A DNA stretch of 64,000 bases from Asterias rubens (lineage: Eukaryota > Echinodermata > Asteroidea > Forcipulatida > Asteriidae), in NCBI RefSeq assembly GCF_902459465.1, contig NW_022985694.1, positions 372,001 through 436,000 on the forward strand, written 5' to 3'. Below the pieces are notes generated by a model. That model searched no databases. It was not told the DNA's origin and was given only the letters and a program-made list of their open reading frames with translations. This document shows positions 8,337 to 19,439 of the stretch, in pieces. Both the position numbers and the translations under genes were made by a program. The number at the start of each line of letters is the position of its first letter. Position 1 is the stretch's first letter.

Positions 8337-11300
8337 CCATAGTGTGTTCCGTCACTATAGTACCGAATCATGTTGGTTGCGTTCTTAGTTCCGCACGAAG
8401 GGTAATTACTGAACTGCAAAAGTAACGAAATCAACATTTAGCCCTAATTGTTTCGTCCTTCGGATGGGACGTACAGCCGTAGGTCCCGTGTGTTGTGTAA
8501 ACGCACGTAAACTAACCCTGTACATAATGCGCCACAGCACTATTCCATCGGTGCATTGTAAAAGTAGTGGGTCTCATACTTCCGAAGCCAAACAACCCTT
8601 AGACTTGATTCAAGTCCCCGTTCTCGTGTGAGAGGTCCTTCAGCATATCGCGCCAACTACACTACAAGCAAACAATTAAACCCGTACATCAGCGCGAGCT
8701 CGCCGTCAAACTGTGGCCCCGCGTGCGGAACAGGTTAAGGGAATGCAAAGCATCACACAAAACATTCGTTTTCTGGCGATGGCACGGGATTGGGACTTGA
8801 GTCAAGACTAAACAACCCGGTATCTCCGGGCTTGTTTTCACTTACTTGGTTTACTTTGATATCTTCCCAGTATATGTGATGAATGAAGACTCCACCGTGG
8901 GTGTAAAGTTCACCAGAACCTGCTGTCGACCCAGACGCCATAACCACATTCTTGCCCGCCTAAATATTCAGAGCGAAAAGCAATGATATCAACTGTTTTG
9001 TAATGCCTGTATAGTTTATTGGTGGTGAAGTTCATCGGAATGTTTTCATAGTGCTTTCATTATTTATGGCATTCTTTTACAAATTAACATTTTGAAATGC
9101 GAAAAAAAATACGATTTTGTTCCTTCTTGATAATACGATACCAAAATGTGTATTGGTCAATGTGGGGTTTGAACCCACGACCTTCGCGTTATCAGCACGA
9201 CGCTCTACCGACTGAGCTAACCGACCAAGATGAAGATAGTTAAACAGTTAGTTTGAACAACAATTTGAAACAGACTCACAAGGTTGGGTACATCATTGAA
9301 GATGCTAGCAGTTCAATTTGGTTATAAATATACTGTAATGCATAGAACATCTAATTTTATTTTGCTTCGTTATTAAGTTCTGCGTTATTTAAACAATCCC
9401 AGTTAGTAAAAGCTGATTGGTCAATTAAATTGACTACAAGTATGAGCATGTAGTCCCATTTGCTCTCACCGCTGGCCCGGTGTGGCGGTTTCAACTTTCC
9501 GCTGTGTTCAGTTTTCCGAATGACCAAATACGGTAGCATTACGTCATGCGATGCCTGCGCACAGCAAGCGAAAGTAGTCCATTTTTAGTGCCGTATTGAG
9601 TCATCCATTACCCTCCGGTAGCTGTCATGGCGGCGTCCACGAGTCGAGTACAACTAGCGGCAAACGCGTGGATCGTATGAGTTTTTTTTTTATGCAAGCA
9701 GAGTGTGACCTGCCTAAAGTTGTACCCATGAATACATGTAAAGATGGGGCAAGAGATTATGTGACTACACAGAAAAGAATCGTAATATAAACAATTTGGG
9801 GTCACTGCTGAGAGAACTACAGTACTCGCCAGGGTACTCGCGGCGGTATCTGACAGGTCACCCGGAAAACTGAACACGCCGGAAAGCTAAAACCGGTCGA
9901 ACAACATGTTGATATGTCCGACTACGTCACCCGGAAAACTGAACACGACGGATAACTGAAACCGCCACACCGGGTTCGATTCCCAGTGTGTGAACTTCAT
10001 TTTGTTTGGTTAATAAGTTAGGAATGATTAAAATTTAGTTTCGCAACCATGTGAATTCTACAGGGACCCTTGATAAATTGCTGTCGTGTGAAAAGGGCTA
10101 TTCAGTGTGCGATCATAATACCTGTCTCATTTGTCTCACAGTGGGCCACACTCCTCCGTAATCCTCTTTGAGCTCTGCTGGAGTAAGCATCCTCTTTCCC
10201 AGGTACTGCTCCAGGGGACTGTTTACTTCCTCATCGTGCCCCTGGCTGAACTTCTCCTATAATACACAAAAAGGCCCAAGCACGAGTAAATGTTGACAAA
10301 AGATAGAGCAAGTACCCATAACTTCCTTTGGGTGTAGGCCTTTATTTAGGGCAAACATGTAACTTACTCTTTCTTATTTTAAGCATTGGACACTATTAGT
10401 AGTTGTCAAAGACCAGTCTCCTCACTTGGTGTATTTCAACATATGCATAAAATAACAAACCTGTGAAAATTTGAGTTCAATTGATCGTCGAAGTTGTGAG
10501 ATAATAATGAAAGAAAAAACACCCTTGAGAAGTTGTGTGCATTCAGATGCTTGATTTCATTACCTCAAATCCTAAACCTGAGGTCTCGAAATCAAATTCG
10601 TGGAAAATTACTTCTTTCTCGAAAACTACTCCACTTCAGAGGGAGCCGTTTCTCACAATGTTTTATACTACCGACCTCTCCCTATTACTCGTTACCAGGT
10701 GAGGTTTTATGCTGATATTTCGACTATTACTAACATGCCTTTAAACATGATGTCAGAGTGTTTTATACCGTTTTCAAAGTGGTTTAACACAACTTTCTAG
10801 CCCTGTTGGCGGTCTCCTTCCTCGGGTGTGGCAGTCAGAACCCATTCAACGGGATAAAAACAGTGTCACACCTTTTTAAGGGCCTTGGCTGCCGGTCGCT
10901 TCCCATGTGTTATCGTAAAACTTGGGTGTGATCCCTGACTACACCACAGCTAGCGGTTGTATGGCTTCTGACTTTAGCACCCGAACAAAGATATTGACTA
11001 ATAGCTTAGCTCGGTTGGTAGATCGAGCGCCGTCGGGGATGTCCGCCGGAGATTCTGACCTCCATATTGTAAATTAACTTGGGCTAAAGGAGGATTTGTC
11101 AATGGAGGGCGCTCAGAAGTAGTTTGTACACATGTCGCCCTATGGGGGGGACAGGGTCTCCGTGGGACATTTCTCCTGCCACAACGGCACGCCTCTATAC
11201 GTATTGAGGCGACAATGAAGTCACCCTTTAATCATTGGCTTACATTGAGGTAGATGCGCACCATCTCCTGCTCATTGTCTGGTGAATTCAGCCAATCAGC

Positions 11301-14300
11301 GATCTCCTTGATGCCGTCTGCGTACAGTCTATGGTATGGTAAACAGCCAATGGCAGCCTCATCTGATAAATGGGCCATCCGCATCTATAACGATAATCAT
11401 AACATCAAATTTATGAGGCGCATAGTGTCTGGAAACCATTCAACAGCGCCGGCTGCAAGCAAGTTCTGCTGACAGATTGAACAGATGAGTGTTGAGGTTG
11501 CGTTTGAATGTTGATAGATCAGGTGTGTCCCTCAACTCGTCTAGCAAGGAATCCCAGAAATGCGGTGCGCAGCTGAAAATAAATAGCACGGTCTCCGTAG
11601 CTTGCCAGGCGAGATTTGCGAACATAGAGTATGAGTGATGAAAATGAAGATCTAAGGCATGGTCTCAACCGGGCTCAAGGTCTGACTGCAGGCAGTGTTT
11701 AAACGCGTCCTTTTACTGTAATAAACCAATATTTCGATTCTATCATGAGCATCCCATATGGTCTAGTGGTTAGGATCCGGCGCTCTCACCGCCATGGCCC
11801 GGGTTCGATTCCCGGTGTGGGAATTCAGATTTTTTTTTTCATTTTGGTCATCGCCGCGGCGTTTTCATTGTTCGTTTGATTTATTATTGATTGATAAGTT
11901 GATCGATTATTTGACAGATTGATTGATTGATTACCGCTCCATCTTCACACCACCAGTTATCGATCTCCAGGGACCGGATACCCATGTTGAGTAGATCAGT
12001 GAAACTCAGTACTTGATTGGCCAAAGCAACACACCAATTATTCTCATACGGTGGGGGCCAGTTGCACGTATCGTTAACTGTCAAAATAATGAACAACACA
12101 ATCATAGTAACAACAAACGATGAGAAATTTAAGAACCAACTACAACTCATCTTTTGAAAATCATTATCGTCAAAGGTATTAGCCTACAAAATTACTGAAA
12201 CACTTGCTTTCAAGGATTTGGGTACTTTTTGTAACACAAAACACAATGTCCACAGATTTACATTAAACTTACACAGTTTGAATATAATGATAGTAAAAAG
12301 TCTACCTTAAAATATTAGCTGCTGAGGTGCTGCATGTTTGAGAAATGAGTAAAACAATGTCATGAAAATACGTTTTCATGACATTATTTTACTCATTTTT
12401 ATTTTTCAAAATACACCTCAGCAAGTAATATTGTCAGGGAAGCTTTCTACTATCATTATCTTCAAACTGTGGACATTGTGTTTTTTGTCCTACAAAAAGT
12501 ACATATACCCTAATAAACGATGCCCTAGATACATCAAAGCAGATTCGAGACAAACAATTGTTAAATATCAAAATAATGAACCACAAGGGAAACTGACTTG
12601 CTGAAACTAAAATGTTTAAGTCGACCTAGAGTCGCTCCGAATCTATTTGGTTCGGCGCGACTCTGGCGAGCCTGTCTGAAACATGTGTATTGGCAGCCAT
12701 TGCAGTTGGTGGCGGTCGTCCCACTGTCTTACCTCCGTATCCGTACCCGTATGCTCTTGCATTGTAAGCGTTGTGAGCCTATGGAGTAAAACAAAGAAGG
12801 TAAAGTTCCAAGTGCAATGACAAGTCATAAAAGCGTCGGGGTGATGAGCACTTTGTATACTCAGTGCGCTCCCCATGTCCTTTGGGGACAAAATCCACAG
12901 GGACATACTAACAACTCGGTTAGCATTCGAACCCTAGACCGGGTGTCATATGGAAGCCCCCCCCCCCCCTCCCAGCCTTACAGAAATACCAATGGGATTC
13001 TGTAAAACCTCGAATACCACCGGGACACTGTTGGGGACGCTTGGTGGCAGCAGATTTACAATGAGTAGATGGAAGGTTTATTAGTTTTTTGTTTTTTTGC
13101 ACAAGCCAAGGCATGTACTTACATCGAGCATTTGGAGTCTGTTCCATTGTTCATCAATCTGGGGAAGGAATGTGTAAAATTAATATTATTAATTCAACAA
13201 TATCAAAATTCGATCATTTTTATTAATTTGTTTATTTCTCATATTACTACTGCGTATTGCTTCTTTTTAAACTGCCATTTTGCGTTTAAAAAACTTGAAA
13301 CCAGACCCTTCTGCGACTACCCTCGCGTATTTTACCTGTAGTTCCCGCTGGGTTTTGGTGGCGAACGATAACCAGGGATCAACTGGTACTCTGCCGGGCA
13401 AGCAATGGCCTTCTGTAGAGCACTGGTATAAATAAAAGAAACCGCATGCTTTAGTAGTATTCAAAAAAACGGTTTCTAAAACAATGTGTCCTCGTTTAAA
13501 AAGAACTGAATAAACATTAAATAAAATTGTAAAAAAAACATATCAAACAGGAATGAACAACAGGAATAGGACTATAGTATAAAGGCACATTATAAAAACA
13601 AATAAATTCGAAAGTACGGTATGTAGGTAATGGGATGATGTGCCACTGCTGTGCCGATCTTTTCATATAATAACGTATAGGACATAAATACAATATTTAT
13701 CAGCGATTCCCCTTTTGTTATAATTCAAAATAATATCGTTATAGGCCTATAACACATTGTGAGAAAGGGCTCCCTCCGAAGTAACGTAGTTCTCGGAAAA
13801 GAAAATGCTCTACGAATTTGATTTCAAATGTTGAAATACGCCAAGTGAGAAGACTGGTCTTTGACAATTTACCAATAGTTTTTGTCAGTGTCTAAAGAGA
13901 CATTCAATAAAACATCGTACAATACGATTTCAATGGAAGGTATACGTTTGATCACTCTTTAAATGAATGTCATTTTTAATCAGTTTTGATTCAGTACATT
14001 ATTTTCTTGTTGAGCGAGAACAGCAGCCTACCTCAGTACATCCGACCTGACGACTGATGCCTTTACATCTAATATCGACCTCAGTCACCGTGCATGCTAA
14101 ACCTTCCACCTGTCGGGATGTTAAACATTTCGGTCACGTTTATTATCAATCACAGAACGTTTTCATAACAAAATTTCGTGAAGACAACATAAATTAACAT
14201 ATCACATGGATCTACGATTTGTTTTATGGCTACCCGAAAAATATAAGTAATTCTGAGGGAAATTGTGGTCAAATTATAGACCTTTTTATTGCAACGTCAC

Positions 14301-16511
14301 ATTTGTCAACCGAGGTTGGAAACATATGGATAGCCATAATGCAAAACAAAAATAGATGGCGACAGTTTGTAACAATGTCACACAACTATTCAAAAAGGAT
14401 GTTGAATTTCTTGGATACAAAGCAACCAATCATTTGAGATATTTTATATAAAGGCAGTGGACTCTTTTGGTAAATAATTGTTAGCACAAAACTTACTTGG
14501 TTACAACTACAGGGGAGCTGAAACAGCTCCCTCTGCAGTGACGTAGTTATCGAGAGAGAAGTAATTTTCCACGAATTTGATTGCGAGTCTTCAAATTTGG
14601 AATTTTAAGGTTTCGAAATCAACCATCTGAAAGCACACAACGTCGTGTAACAAGGGTGTTTTTTCTGTCAATTAGCCTATTTCACAACTTCGACGACCGA
14701 TTTAGCTGAAATTTTCACAGGTTTGTTTTTATGCATATGTTGAGATCCACCAAGTGAGAAGACTGGTCTTTGACAATTACCAATAGTGTCCACTGTCTTT
14801 AAAGGCAGTGGACACTATTGGTAATTACTCAAAATAATTATTAGCATAAAACCTTACTTGGTAATGAGTAATGGGGAGAGGCTGGTAGTATAAAACATTG
14901 TGAGAAACGGCTCCCTCTGAAGTGGAGTAGTTTTCGAGAAAGAAGTTATTTTCCACGAATTTGATTTCGAGACCTCAAGTTTAGAATTTGGGGTCCCGAA
15001 ATCAAGCATCTGAAAGCACACAACTTCGTGTGACAAAGATGTTTTTTTCTTTCATTTATCTAGCAACTCCAACGACCAATCGAGCTCAAATTTCCACAGG
15101 TTTGTTATTTTATGCATATGTTGAGATACAGTAAGTGAGAAGACTGGTCTTTGACAACTACCAATAGTGTCCACTGGCTTTAATTGAAAGCTTGCAAATT
15201 ATTACATTTGGACAAAACATCTGTTAAAACGATTGAATTTTTTGCTAACATTCGTCTATTGTTTATCAACAATAAAAAGGTCTATATGGGTTTGGGTGTG
15301 TATGTCAACCAAACCGAACAGTGGACTCTTTGCCACAATAAACTTAAAAGGTAAATAGCCTTTGTTCAAAACAAAACTTTACTTATCCCCGTATATTGAC
15401 ATGCAATCATAGATTCATTGTCAACGTAATGTAGAATTTGATGAAATAAAAGGTCGTGGGTTCGAATTCCACTCGAGTATGCCTGTGATTTTGTTTTTCA
15501 CAGGGCTTGGGAAAGTACTGGGTAAACAGTGCTATTCACAAATTAATATTCTTTATCCCCGATGAAAGTTTCTTTCTATTAAATTGATAAGATAGGACGA
15601 ACGTGCTTTTGAGTGTTTTGTTTTCTTTTCTTTCAGTGAATGAAATCGTAAAACGTGGTCTTCTAAACAGGGGCCAATTTCATAGAGCTGCTTAAGCAAA
15701 AAACTTGCCTAAGCACGATATAGCTCGCTTATTTTACACGTGTTACTGGCTAAAAGTTCATGCCATATACACTACTTGTGACTGGTATTTAGCTGTTGTT
15801 TACTTAGCATAACAATTGAGTGGGGTCTTAGCTGGAAATCGGATTTTATTAAGCCGGTTTTTTGTGCTTAGGCAGCTTTATGAAATTGGGCCCAGCTCTG
15901 CCATGCAAAGTAATAACACTGCCCGCAGAACCCGCATTCGACTAATAAAAGCTATCAAGACCATCCAGCGCACAGTTTGTGTTAGTGATGGTTAATCAAA
16001 AATCTGAAGAGGTCGAACAGGAAAACCTACTTCAGCAACAAGTTTTACCCTAGCTTCCACCCTCCACCTTAAAGGCAGTTGACACTATTGGTAATTACTC
16101 AAAATAATTATTAGCATAAAACCGTACTTGGTAACAATGGGGAGAGGTTGATAGTATAAAACATTGTGAGAAACGACTCCCTCTGAAGTGACATAGTTTT
16201 CGAGAAAGAAGTAATTTTCCACGAATTTTGATTTTGAGACCTCAAGTTCAGTGGTGAGGTCTCGAAATCAAGCATCTATAAGTACACAACTTCGTGTGAC
16301 AAGGGTGTTTTTTCCTACATAGTTATCTCGCAACTCCGACGACCGATTGAGCTCAAATTTTCACAGGTTTGTTATTTTATACATATGTTGAGATCACTAA
16401 GTGTAAAGACTGGTCTTTGACAATTACCAATAGTGTCCAGTGTCTTTAACTCAGAACCACCATAGTCAAACTCACCATTAATAAGAAACCGACAGCAAGA
16501 ATCATTTTCAT
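8337..16511 (-). CDS. Secreted PI-PLC X-domain-like phosphodiesterase (3' end not found)
   Basis: Ten minus-strand exons close in frame: 16511-16476 (signal peptide, MKMILAVGFLLM), 14109-14032, 13422-13336, 13158-13123, 12778-12733, 12077-11935, 11384-11244, 10256-10122, 8959-8846 and 8413-8337, giving 297 residues plus two bases. All have AG/GT borders. Key blocks are DPWLSFATKTQ, AHNAYNARAYGYG (catalytic-type His), WPPPYENNWCV, NMGIRSLEIDNWWCEDG, MRMAHLSD (second His), YADGIKEIADWL, LEQYLGKRMLTP and YTHGGVFIHH. These match the PLC-like TIM-barrel phosphodiesterases, extracellular type; substrate unknown. No stop exon was recognised downstream, where MITE, THAP element and tRNA cluster follow. 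Either the last exons lie beyond the window or the gene is truncated. The short exons 1-5 are less certain than 6-10. Confidence 0.82.
8440..8560 (+). mobile_element. tRNA-derived SINE fragment
   Basis: Contains the SINE core TTCGTCCTTCGGATGGGACG followed by GGTCCCGTGTGTTGTGTAAA and CGCACGTAAA. The same core occurs on the minus strand at 45.3-45.5 kb. The head is missing here. Confidence 0.6.
9154..9226 (-). tRNA. tRNA-Ile(GAT)
   Basis: The minus strand folds into a full cloverleaf: acceptor GGTCGGT/ATTGACC with two G-U pairs, D arm GCTC-GAGC, anticodon loop CTGATAA (GAT = Ile), T arm GTGGG-TTCAAAC-CCCAC and discriminator A. A TTTT terminator lies a few bases downstream (AAAATG on the plus strand near 9144). 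It sits in an intron of the PI-PLC-like gene, on the same strand. It could be the head of a SINE, but no SINE body follows. Confidence 0.75.
9454..9994 (+). pseudogene. tRNA-Glu relic split by a transposon
   Basis: The left part (TCCCATTTGCTCTCACCGC, then TGGCCCGG) and the right part (GTTCGATTCCCAGTGTGTGAA) together form a deleted tRNA-Glu with the array-type flank TATGAGCATGTAG. The two halves are separated by a 489-bp element inserted in the T arm. Confidence 0.85.
9481..9969. mobile_element. MITE with TGTGGCGGTTTCA ends, CCGG duplication
   Basis: Left end TGTGGCGGTTTCAACTTTCC; the right end is its imperfect inverse (GGATAACTGAAACCGCCACA). The repeat extends about 40 bp, through GTGTTCAGTTTTCCG. 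CCGG at 9477-9480 and 9970-9973 looks like a 4-bp target duplication within the tRNA T arm. The right end contains a roughly 70-bp tandem duplication of TCACCCGGAAAACTGAACAC. The interior carries a start-codon-like GC-rich stretch followed by a donor-like site (see findings). Confidence 0.8.
10383..10740. mobile_element. TTAA MITE, family A
   Basis: Starts GCATTGGACACTATTAGTA after TTAA (10379-10382); ends ACTAACATGCCT before TTAA (10741-10744). It is inverted relative to the copy at 7804. The ends are diverged but the interior is clearly the same family. Confidence 0.85.
11752..11823 (+). tRNA. Dispersed tRNA-Glu(CTC)
   Basis: An almost consensus copy 5 kb from the cluster, in the intron between exons 6 and 7 of the PI-PLC-like gene and on the opposite strand. 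It keeps the CATGAGCA-type 5' flank. Position 43 is A (CGCCA), so one anticodon-stem pair (27-43) is lost. TTTTTTTTT follows closely. Confidence 0.82.
12213..12511. mobile_element. TTAA MITE, family C
   Basis: Ends AGGATTTGGGTACTTTTTGT and ACAAAAAGTACATATACCCT form inverted termini. The centre is a palindrome (GTCATGAAAATACGTTTTCATGAC). The flanks here are TCAA and AATA, so the TTAA duplication has decayed, unlike the copy at 17408. Confidence 0.85.
13749..13898. mobile_element. Partial family A MITE
   Basis: Holds the segment AACACATTGTGAGAAAGGGC through the right end, GACAATTTACCAATAG. Both termini are degraded. Confidence 0.75.
14451..14798. mobile_element. TTAA MITE, family A
   Basis: Begins AAGGCAGTGGACTCTTTTGG and ends ACCAATAGTGTCCACTGTCT. 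Its right TTAA (14799-14802) is also the left TTAA of the next element. Confidence 0.9.
14803..15179. mobile_element. TTAA MITE, family A, adjacent copy
   Basis: Begins AGGCAGTGGACACTATTGGT directly after the shared TTAA and ends TAGTGTCCACTGGCT before TTAA at 15180-15183. Same orientation as its neighbour. Confidence 0.92.
15440..15550 (+). mobile_element. tRNA-derived SINE fragment
   Basis: Carries a B-box-like GGTCGTGGGTTCGAATTCCA followed by TGCCTGTGATTTTG and TTTTCACAGGGCTTGGGAAA. This is a SINE-like tRNA head plus body; boundaries are unclear. Confidence 0.5.
15671..15893. mobile_element. MITE, family G
   Basis: Inverted termini GGGGCCAATTTCATAGAGCT and GCAGCTTTATGAAATTGGGC, with subterminal CTTAAGCA/TGCTTAGG. 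No TTAA flanks. Relatives lie at 40.9, 52.6 and 55.4 kb. Confidence 0.85.
16073..16445. mobile_element. TTAA MITE, family A
   Basis: AGGCAGTTGACACTATTGGT at one end and ACCAATAGTGTCCAGTGTCT at the other, with TTAA at 16069-16072 and 16446-16449. It lies in intron 1 of the PI-PLC-like gene, 30 bp from the exon 1 donor. Confidence 0.92.
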
Positions 16512-17400
16512 TCTGGATTTCAACCCCATCATTGTGTTCGATGTAATTCATAATAATCATCCAGTCTCATCGCCAGGATTTAAGCTTCGTATCAAGCCAC
16601 TATCTTTTTGGAGTAAAGATCAAAAGGTCATACTTCACTAACTTAGACTAATTAACCTTACTTAACCAATCTAGTGGTATCTCGTTATACAAATAGCTTC
16701 GATAAGGGAGATAATTTTGGTCCACTTGATGTTCCCAAATTCGGCCACTAAACAAAAGCAAATTTAGAGTTTAACTGACCGAAAGACCAGTCTTTGGATA
16801 TATGGGGCAAGGTTTTACACTGGCATATCCAATCCCAGTTTTGAAGAGCCGGGCTATTTTTGCTAAACACATAATGTTACGCGTACTTTGGGAGCTAAAG
16901 TATCCGTGATAAGTACCACAATATAATATCACAAAATGCGCGATTCGGTAACCAGTAGTATCAGCTGTCTGCCCGTATATCAAAGCCTAACCGTAATGTT
17001 AACAATGGGTGCTGTGTTTCCATATAACTGTCGGTCGTTGCCCTTGTAATTCTCAGACTATTTTCGTTTGTGTCTGCATGAGACAAAAACGTCAAAAACG
17101 TAGTTTATATGTCTAAATTATTGATAAATGTTTGCTCTCGAAGGAAACAGGAGATTCCAAACTAGATCTTCGATTATGAAATCATTAGGGATAAGTCCAG
17201 CCTTTTTATCAAATTTAAGTCAAAATTAAAAAAAAAAAACATCTCAAGGACTCCAAGATGGCGGACCTTTGTTCCGTTTGTTGTATTTTCACATCAGGCA
17301 AACTTAAGTTGTTTAATCACTGCTTACAATCACAACACCTTGTAGATGTTTTGTGCATAACAACTAATAGGAGTAATGCCAAACTGCAAGATTTTGAGAG
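16512..17400. other. Non-coding, 5' of the PI-PLC-like gene
   Basis: This should contain the promoter and 5' UTR of the minus-strand gene. No clear TATA box or coding exon was seen. A 70-codon minus-strand reading frame at 16771-16983 has no recognisable domain. Confidence 0.5.
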
Positions 17401-17407
17401 ATCTTAA

Positions 17408-17760
17408 AGGATTTGGGTACTTTTTGTAAATGTTCATAGATAAACATTAAACTAACAGGGTTTGAAGAAAATGATAGTAAAAAGCTTCCCTTCAACCATT
17501 ACTTACTGAGGTGCTGTAGTTTTTGAGAAATGAGTAAAACAATGTCATGAAAATGCGTTTGTAAATTCTTCAAATAATTTTGGTCTCAAGAGACCAAAAT
17601 TATTTTCATTACCTTGTTTTACTCATTTCCCCAAAAGTACAGCACCTAAGCACGTAACATTTTCAGGAAATCTTTCTTCGATCATTATCTTCAAACTATG
17701 TATAGTTTAGTGTAAATCTGTCAGGACATTGTGTTGTCCTACAAAAAGTACATACACCCT
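17408..17760. mobile_element. TTAA MITE, family C
   Basis: AGGATTTGGGTACTTTTTGT to ACAAAAAGTACATACACCCT, with exact TTAA on both sides (17404-17407, 17761-17764). The centre is a palindrome around GGTCTCAAGAGACC. It defines the ends of family C. Confidence 0.92.
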
Positions 17761-17820
17761 TTAAGGCACTGAAGTTTCCGTTTGAATTGTTTAATTTTGA
17801 ATGGATGCGTGTGCTGCAAA

Positions 17821-17968
17821 GACCTTTTCGCAAATACCAATGCGCAAGCGCAGACTATTGAATGAGGTGCATTGTGGGATAGATATGGATCAAATTTGGA
17901 TACCACCTAGACCACAATGCACCTAATTCCAAGCTTTACGCGCGCGCCCCAGTATTTGCGAAAAGGTC
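17821..17968. mobile_element. MITE, family H
   Basis: Perfect 17-bp inverted ends GACCTTTTCGCAAATAC and GTATTTGCGAAAAGGTC. The interior carries GAATGAGGTGCATTGTGG. A second, 115-bp copy lies at 43.7 kb. Confidence 0.88.
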
Positions 17969-18167
17969 TACGTGAGCTCACGGTCCCCACCCACACCCTA
18001 CGGAAACTATTATATTGGTGACGTATCATACAGAGAAACCACTTATTATTATGATAACGAGGGGCGTTTAACCGCACATTGTGAATAAATTAAAAACCCG
18101 TTTGTTAAAGATTATTAATTATTGGAGTATGTTTTGTATGAATCATTGAACACAGAAAATGGTTTAA

Positions 18168-18532
18168 AGCCATTATACACTTTCGGTAAACAGTATTGTC
18201 CAAGTACCACACTTCGTGTATCACAACTTATATATAAAATAACAAACCTGTGAAAATTTAAGGCTCTATCGGTCATCAGAGTCGGGAGAAAATAACTGGA
18301 AAACCCACCCTTGTTTCCGCACGTTTCGCCGTGTCATGACATGTGTTTAAAATAAATCCGTAATTCTCGCTATCGAGAATTGATGTTGTTTAAGGTTTTC
18401 TCAAAAAGTAAAGCATTTCATGGAACAATATTTCAAGAGAAGTCTTTCACCATTACCTTCTGTAAACCCTGTAAATTATTTGTAAATCTGTGATTTTTTT
18501 TCAATTCTTTTTTACCGAAGTGTATAATAGCT
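18168..18532. mobile_element. TTAA MITE, family B
   Basis: AGCCATTATACACTTTCGGT to TACCGAAGTGTATAATAGCT, flanked by TTAA at 18164-18167 and 18533-18536. The interior has TCTCGCTATCGAGAATTGAT. Confidence 0.92.
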
Positions 18533-18636
18533 TTAAGGGGGCCTACAACATCTGGGTAGTATGTTCTTAACGTGAAGACAAAAGATACGAACTATCACTT
18601 GTGCTTGTTGATTGTTTGGTGTTTGAATGTTCTTAA

Positions 18637-18990
18637 AGGAACGACGAGTTGTCTATAAAAAGCGTTTGCAACCGTTTTGTATAAAATGCATATGGTTGGA
18701 AAGATGTTGTTAAAAGTAGAACACAATGATCCACACAAGTGATTACCTCGAAATTGCGTGTTTTTCCTTTTACTGTGCGAACTAACACGGTCGGCCAATT
18801 CATGGGAGTCAAATATAAATGGCCGACCGTGTCGACGAGGTAAAAGGAAAACCGTGCAATTTCGAGGCATGTTTGTGTGGATCATTGTATTCTACTTTTA
18901 CAACATCTTTCTACCCATATGCATTTTGTAGCAAACGGTTTCAATCGCTTTTCAAAGACCAACTCAACCGACCCAAGGCAAGGTGTTCCT
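18637..18990. mobile_element. TTAA MITE, family E
   Basis: Left end AGGAACGACGAGTTGTC after TTAA (18633-18636); right end GGCAAGGTGTTCCT. A long inner hairpin is formed by AACACGGTCGGCCA and GGCCGACCGTGT. The right TTAA has decayed to AACT. Related to 33476-33857. Confidence 0.85.
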
Positions 18991-19209
18991 AACTTCTTGC
19001 TTGTTACCGATAACCTGTGTGTTTAACCTTTTGTAGAGAAATTGTATGTATTTTACTAGTGCAATTCGACCTATCGGTCGCCATACTGTGTATTCGTTTT
19101 AATGGTGCTTGAAATAAACCAATAGAGATGCGTAGATCAACATCAGTTTTCCCCCTCAGTAAAACATTTTGGCGGCGGTTATTATATACAGTTAAATTTG
19201 ATTCTTTAA

Positions 19210-19431
19210 AGGGAGGGAACACGTTTGGTAATTAATCGAAACAAATATTAACTTCGATGACCAATTTATCTCAAATTTGCACATATGCTTGTTATCTGTT
19301 CTTTGTATAGCGCCTTATAAATGCCTTGTATTATTTATTATTGTTATTATTATTTATTATTTTATGCTTATGTTGGGATACACCAAGTGAGAAGACTACT
19401 CTTTGACAATAACCAAATGTGTACCTTCCCT
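19210..19431. mobile_element. TTAA MITE, family A', with a nested simple-repeat insert
   Basis: AGGGAGGGAACACGTTTGGT to ACCAAATGTGTACCTTCCCT, flanked by TTAA (19206-19209, 19432-19435). Between about 19298 and 19362 it carries TTTGTATAGCGCCTTATAAA followed by ATT-type repeats, resembling a SINE 3' tail inserted in the MITE. Confidence 0.88.
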
Positions 19432-19439
19432 TTAAGCAT

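Noticed and set aside
11010-11040. TTAGCTCGGTTGGTAGATCG as a tRNA gene
   Set aside because: Only a D-arm-like piece is present; no anticodon stem or T arm follows.
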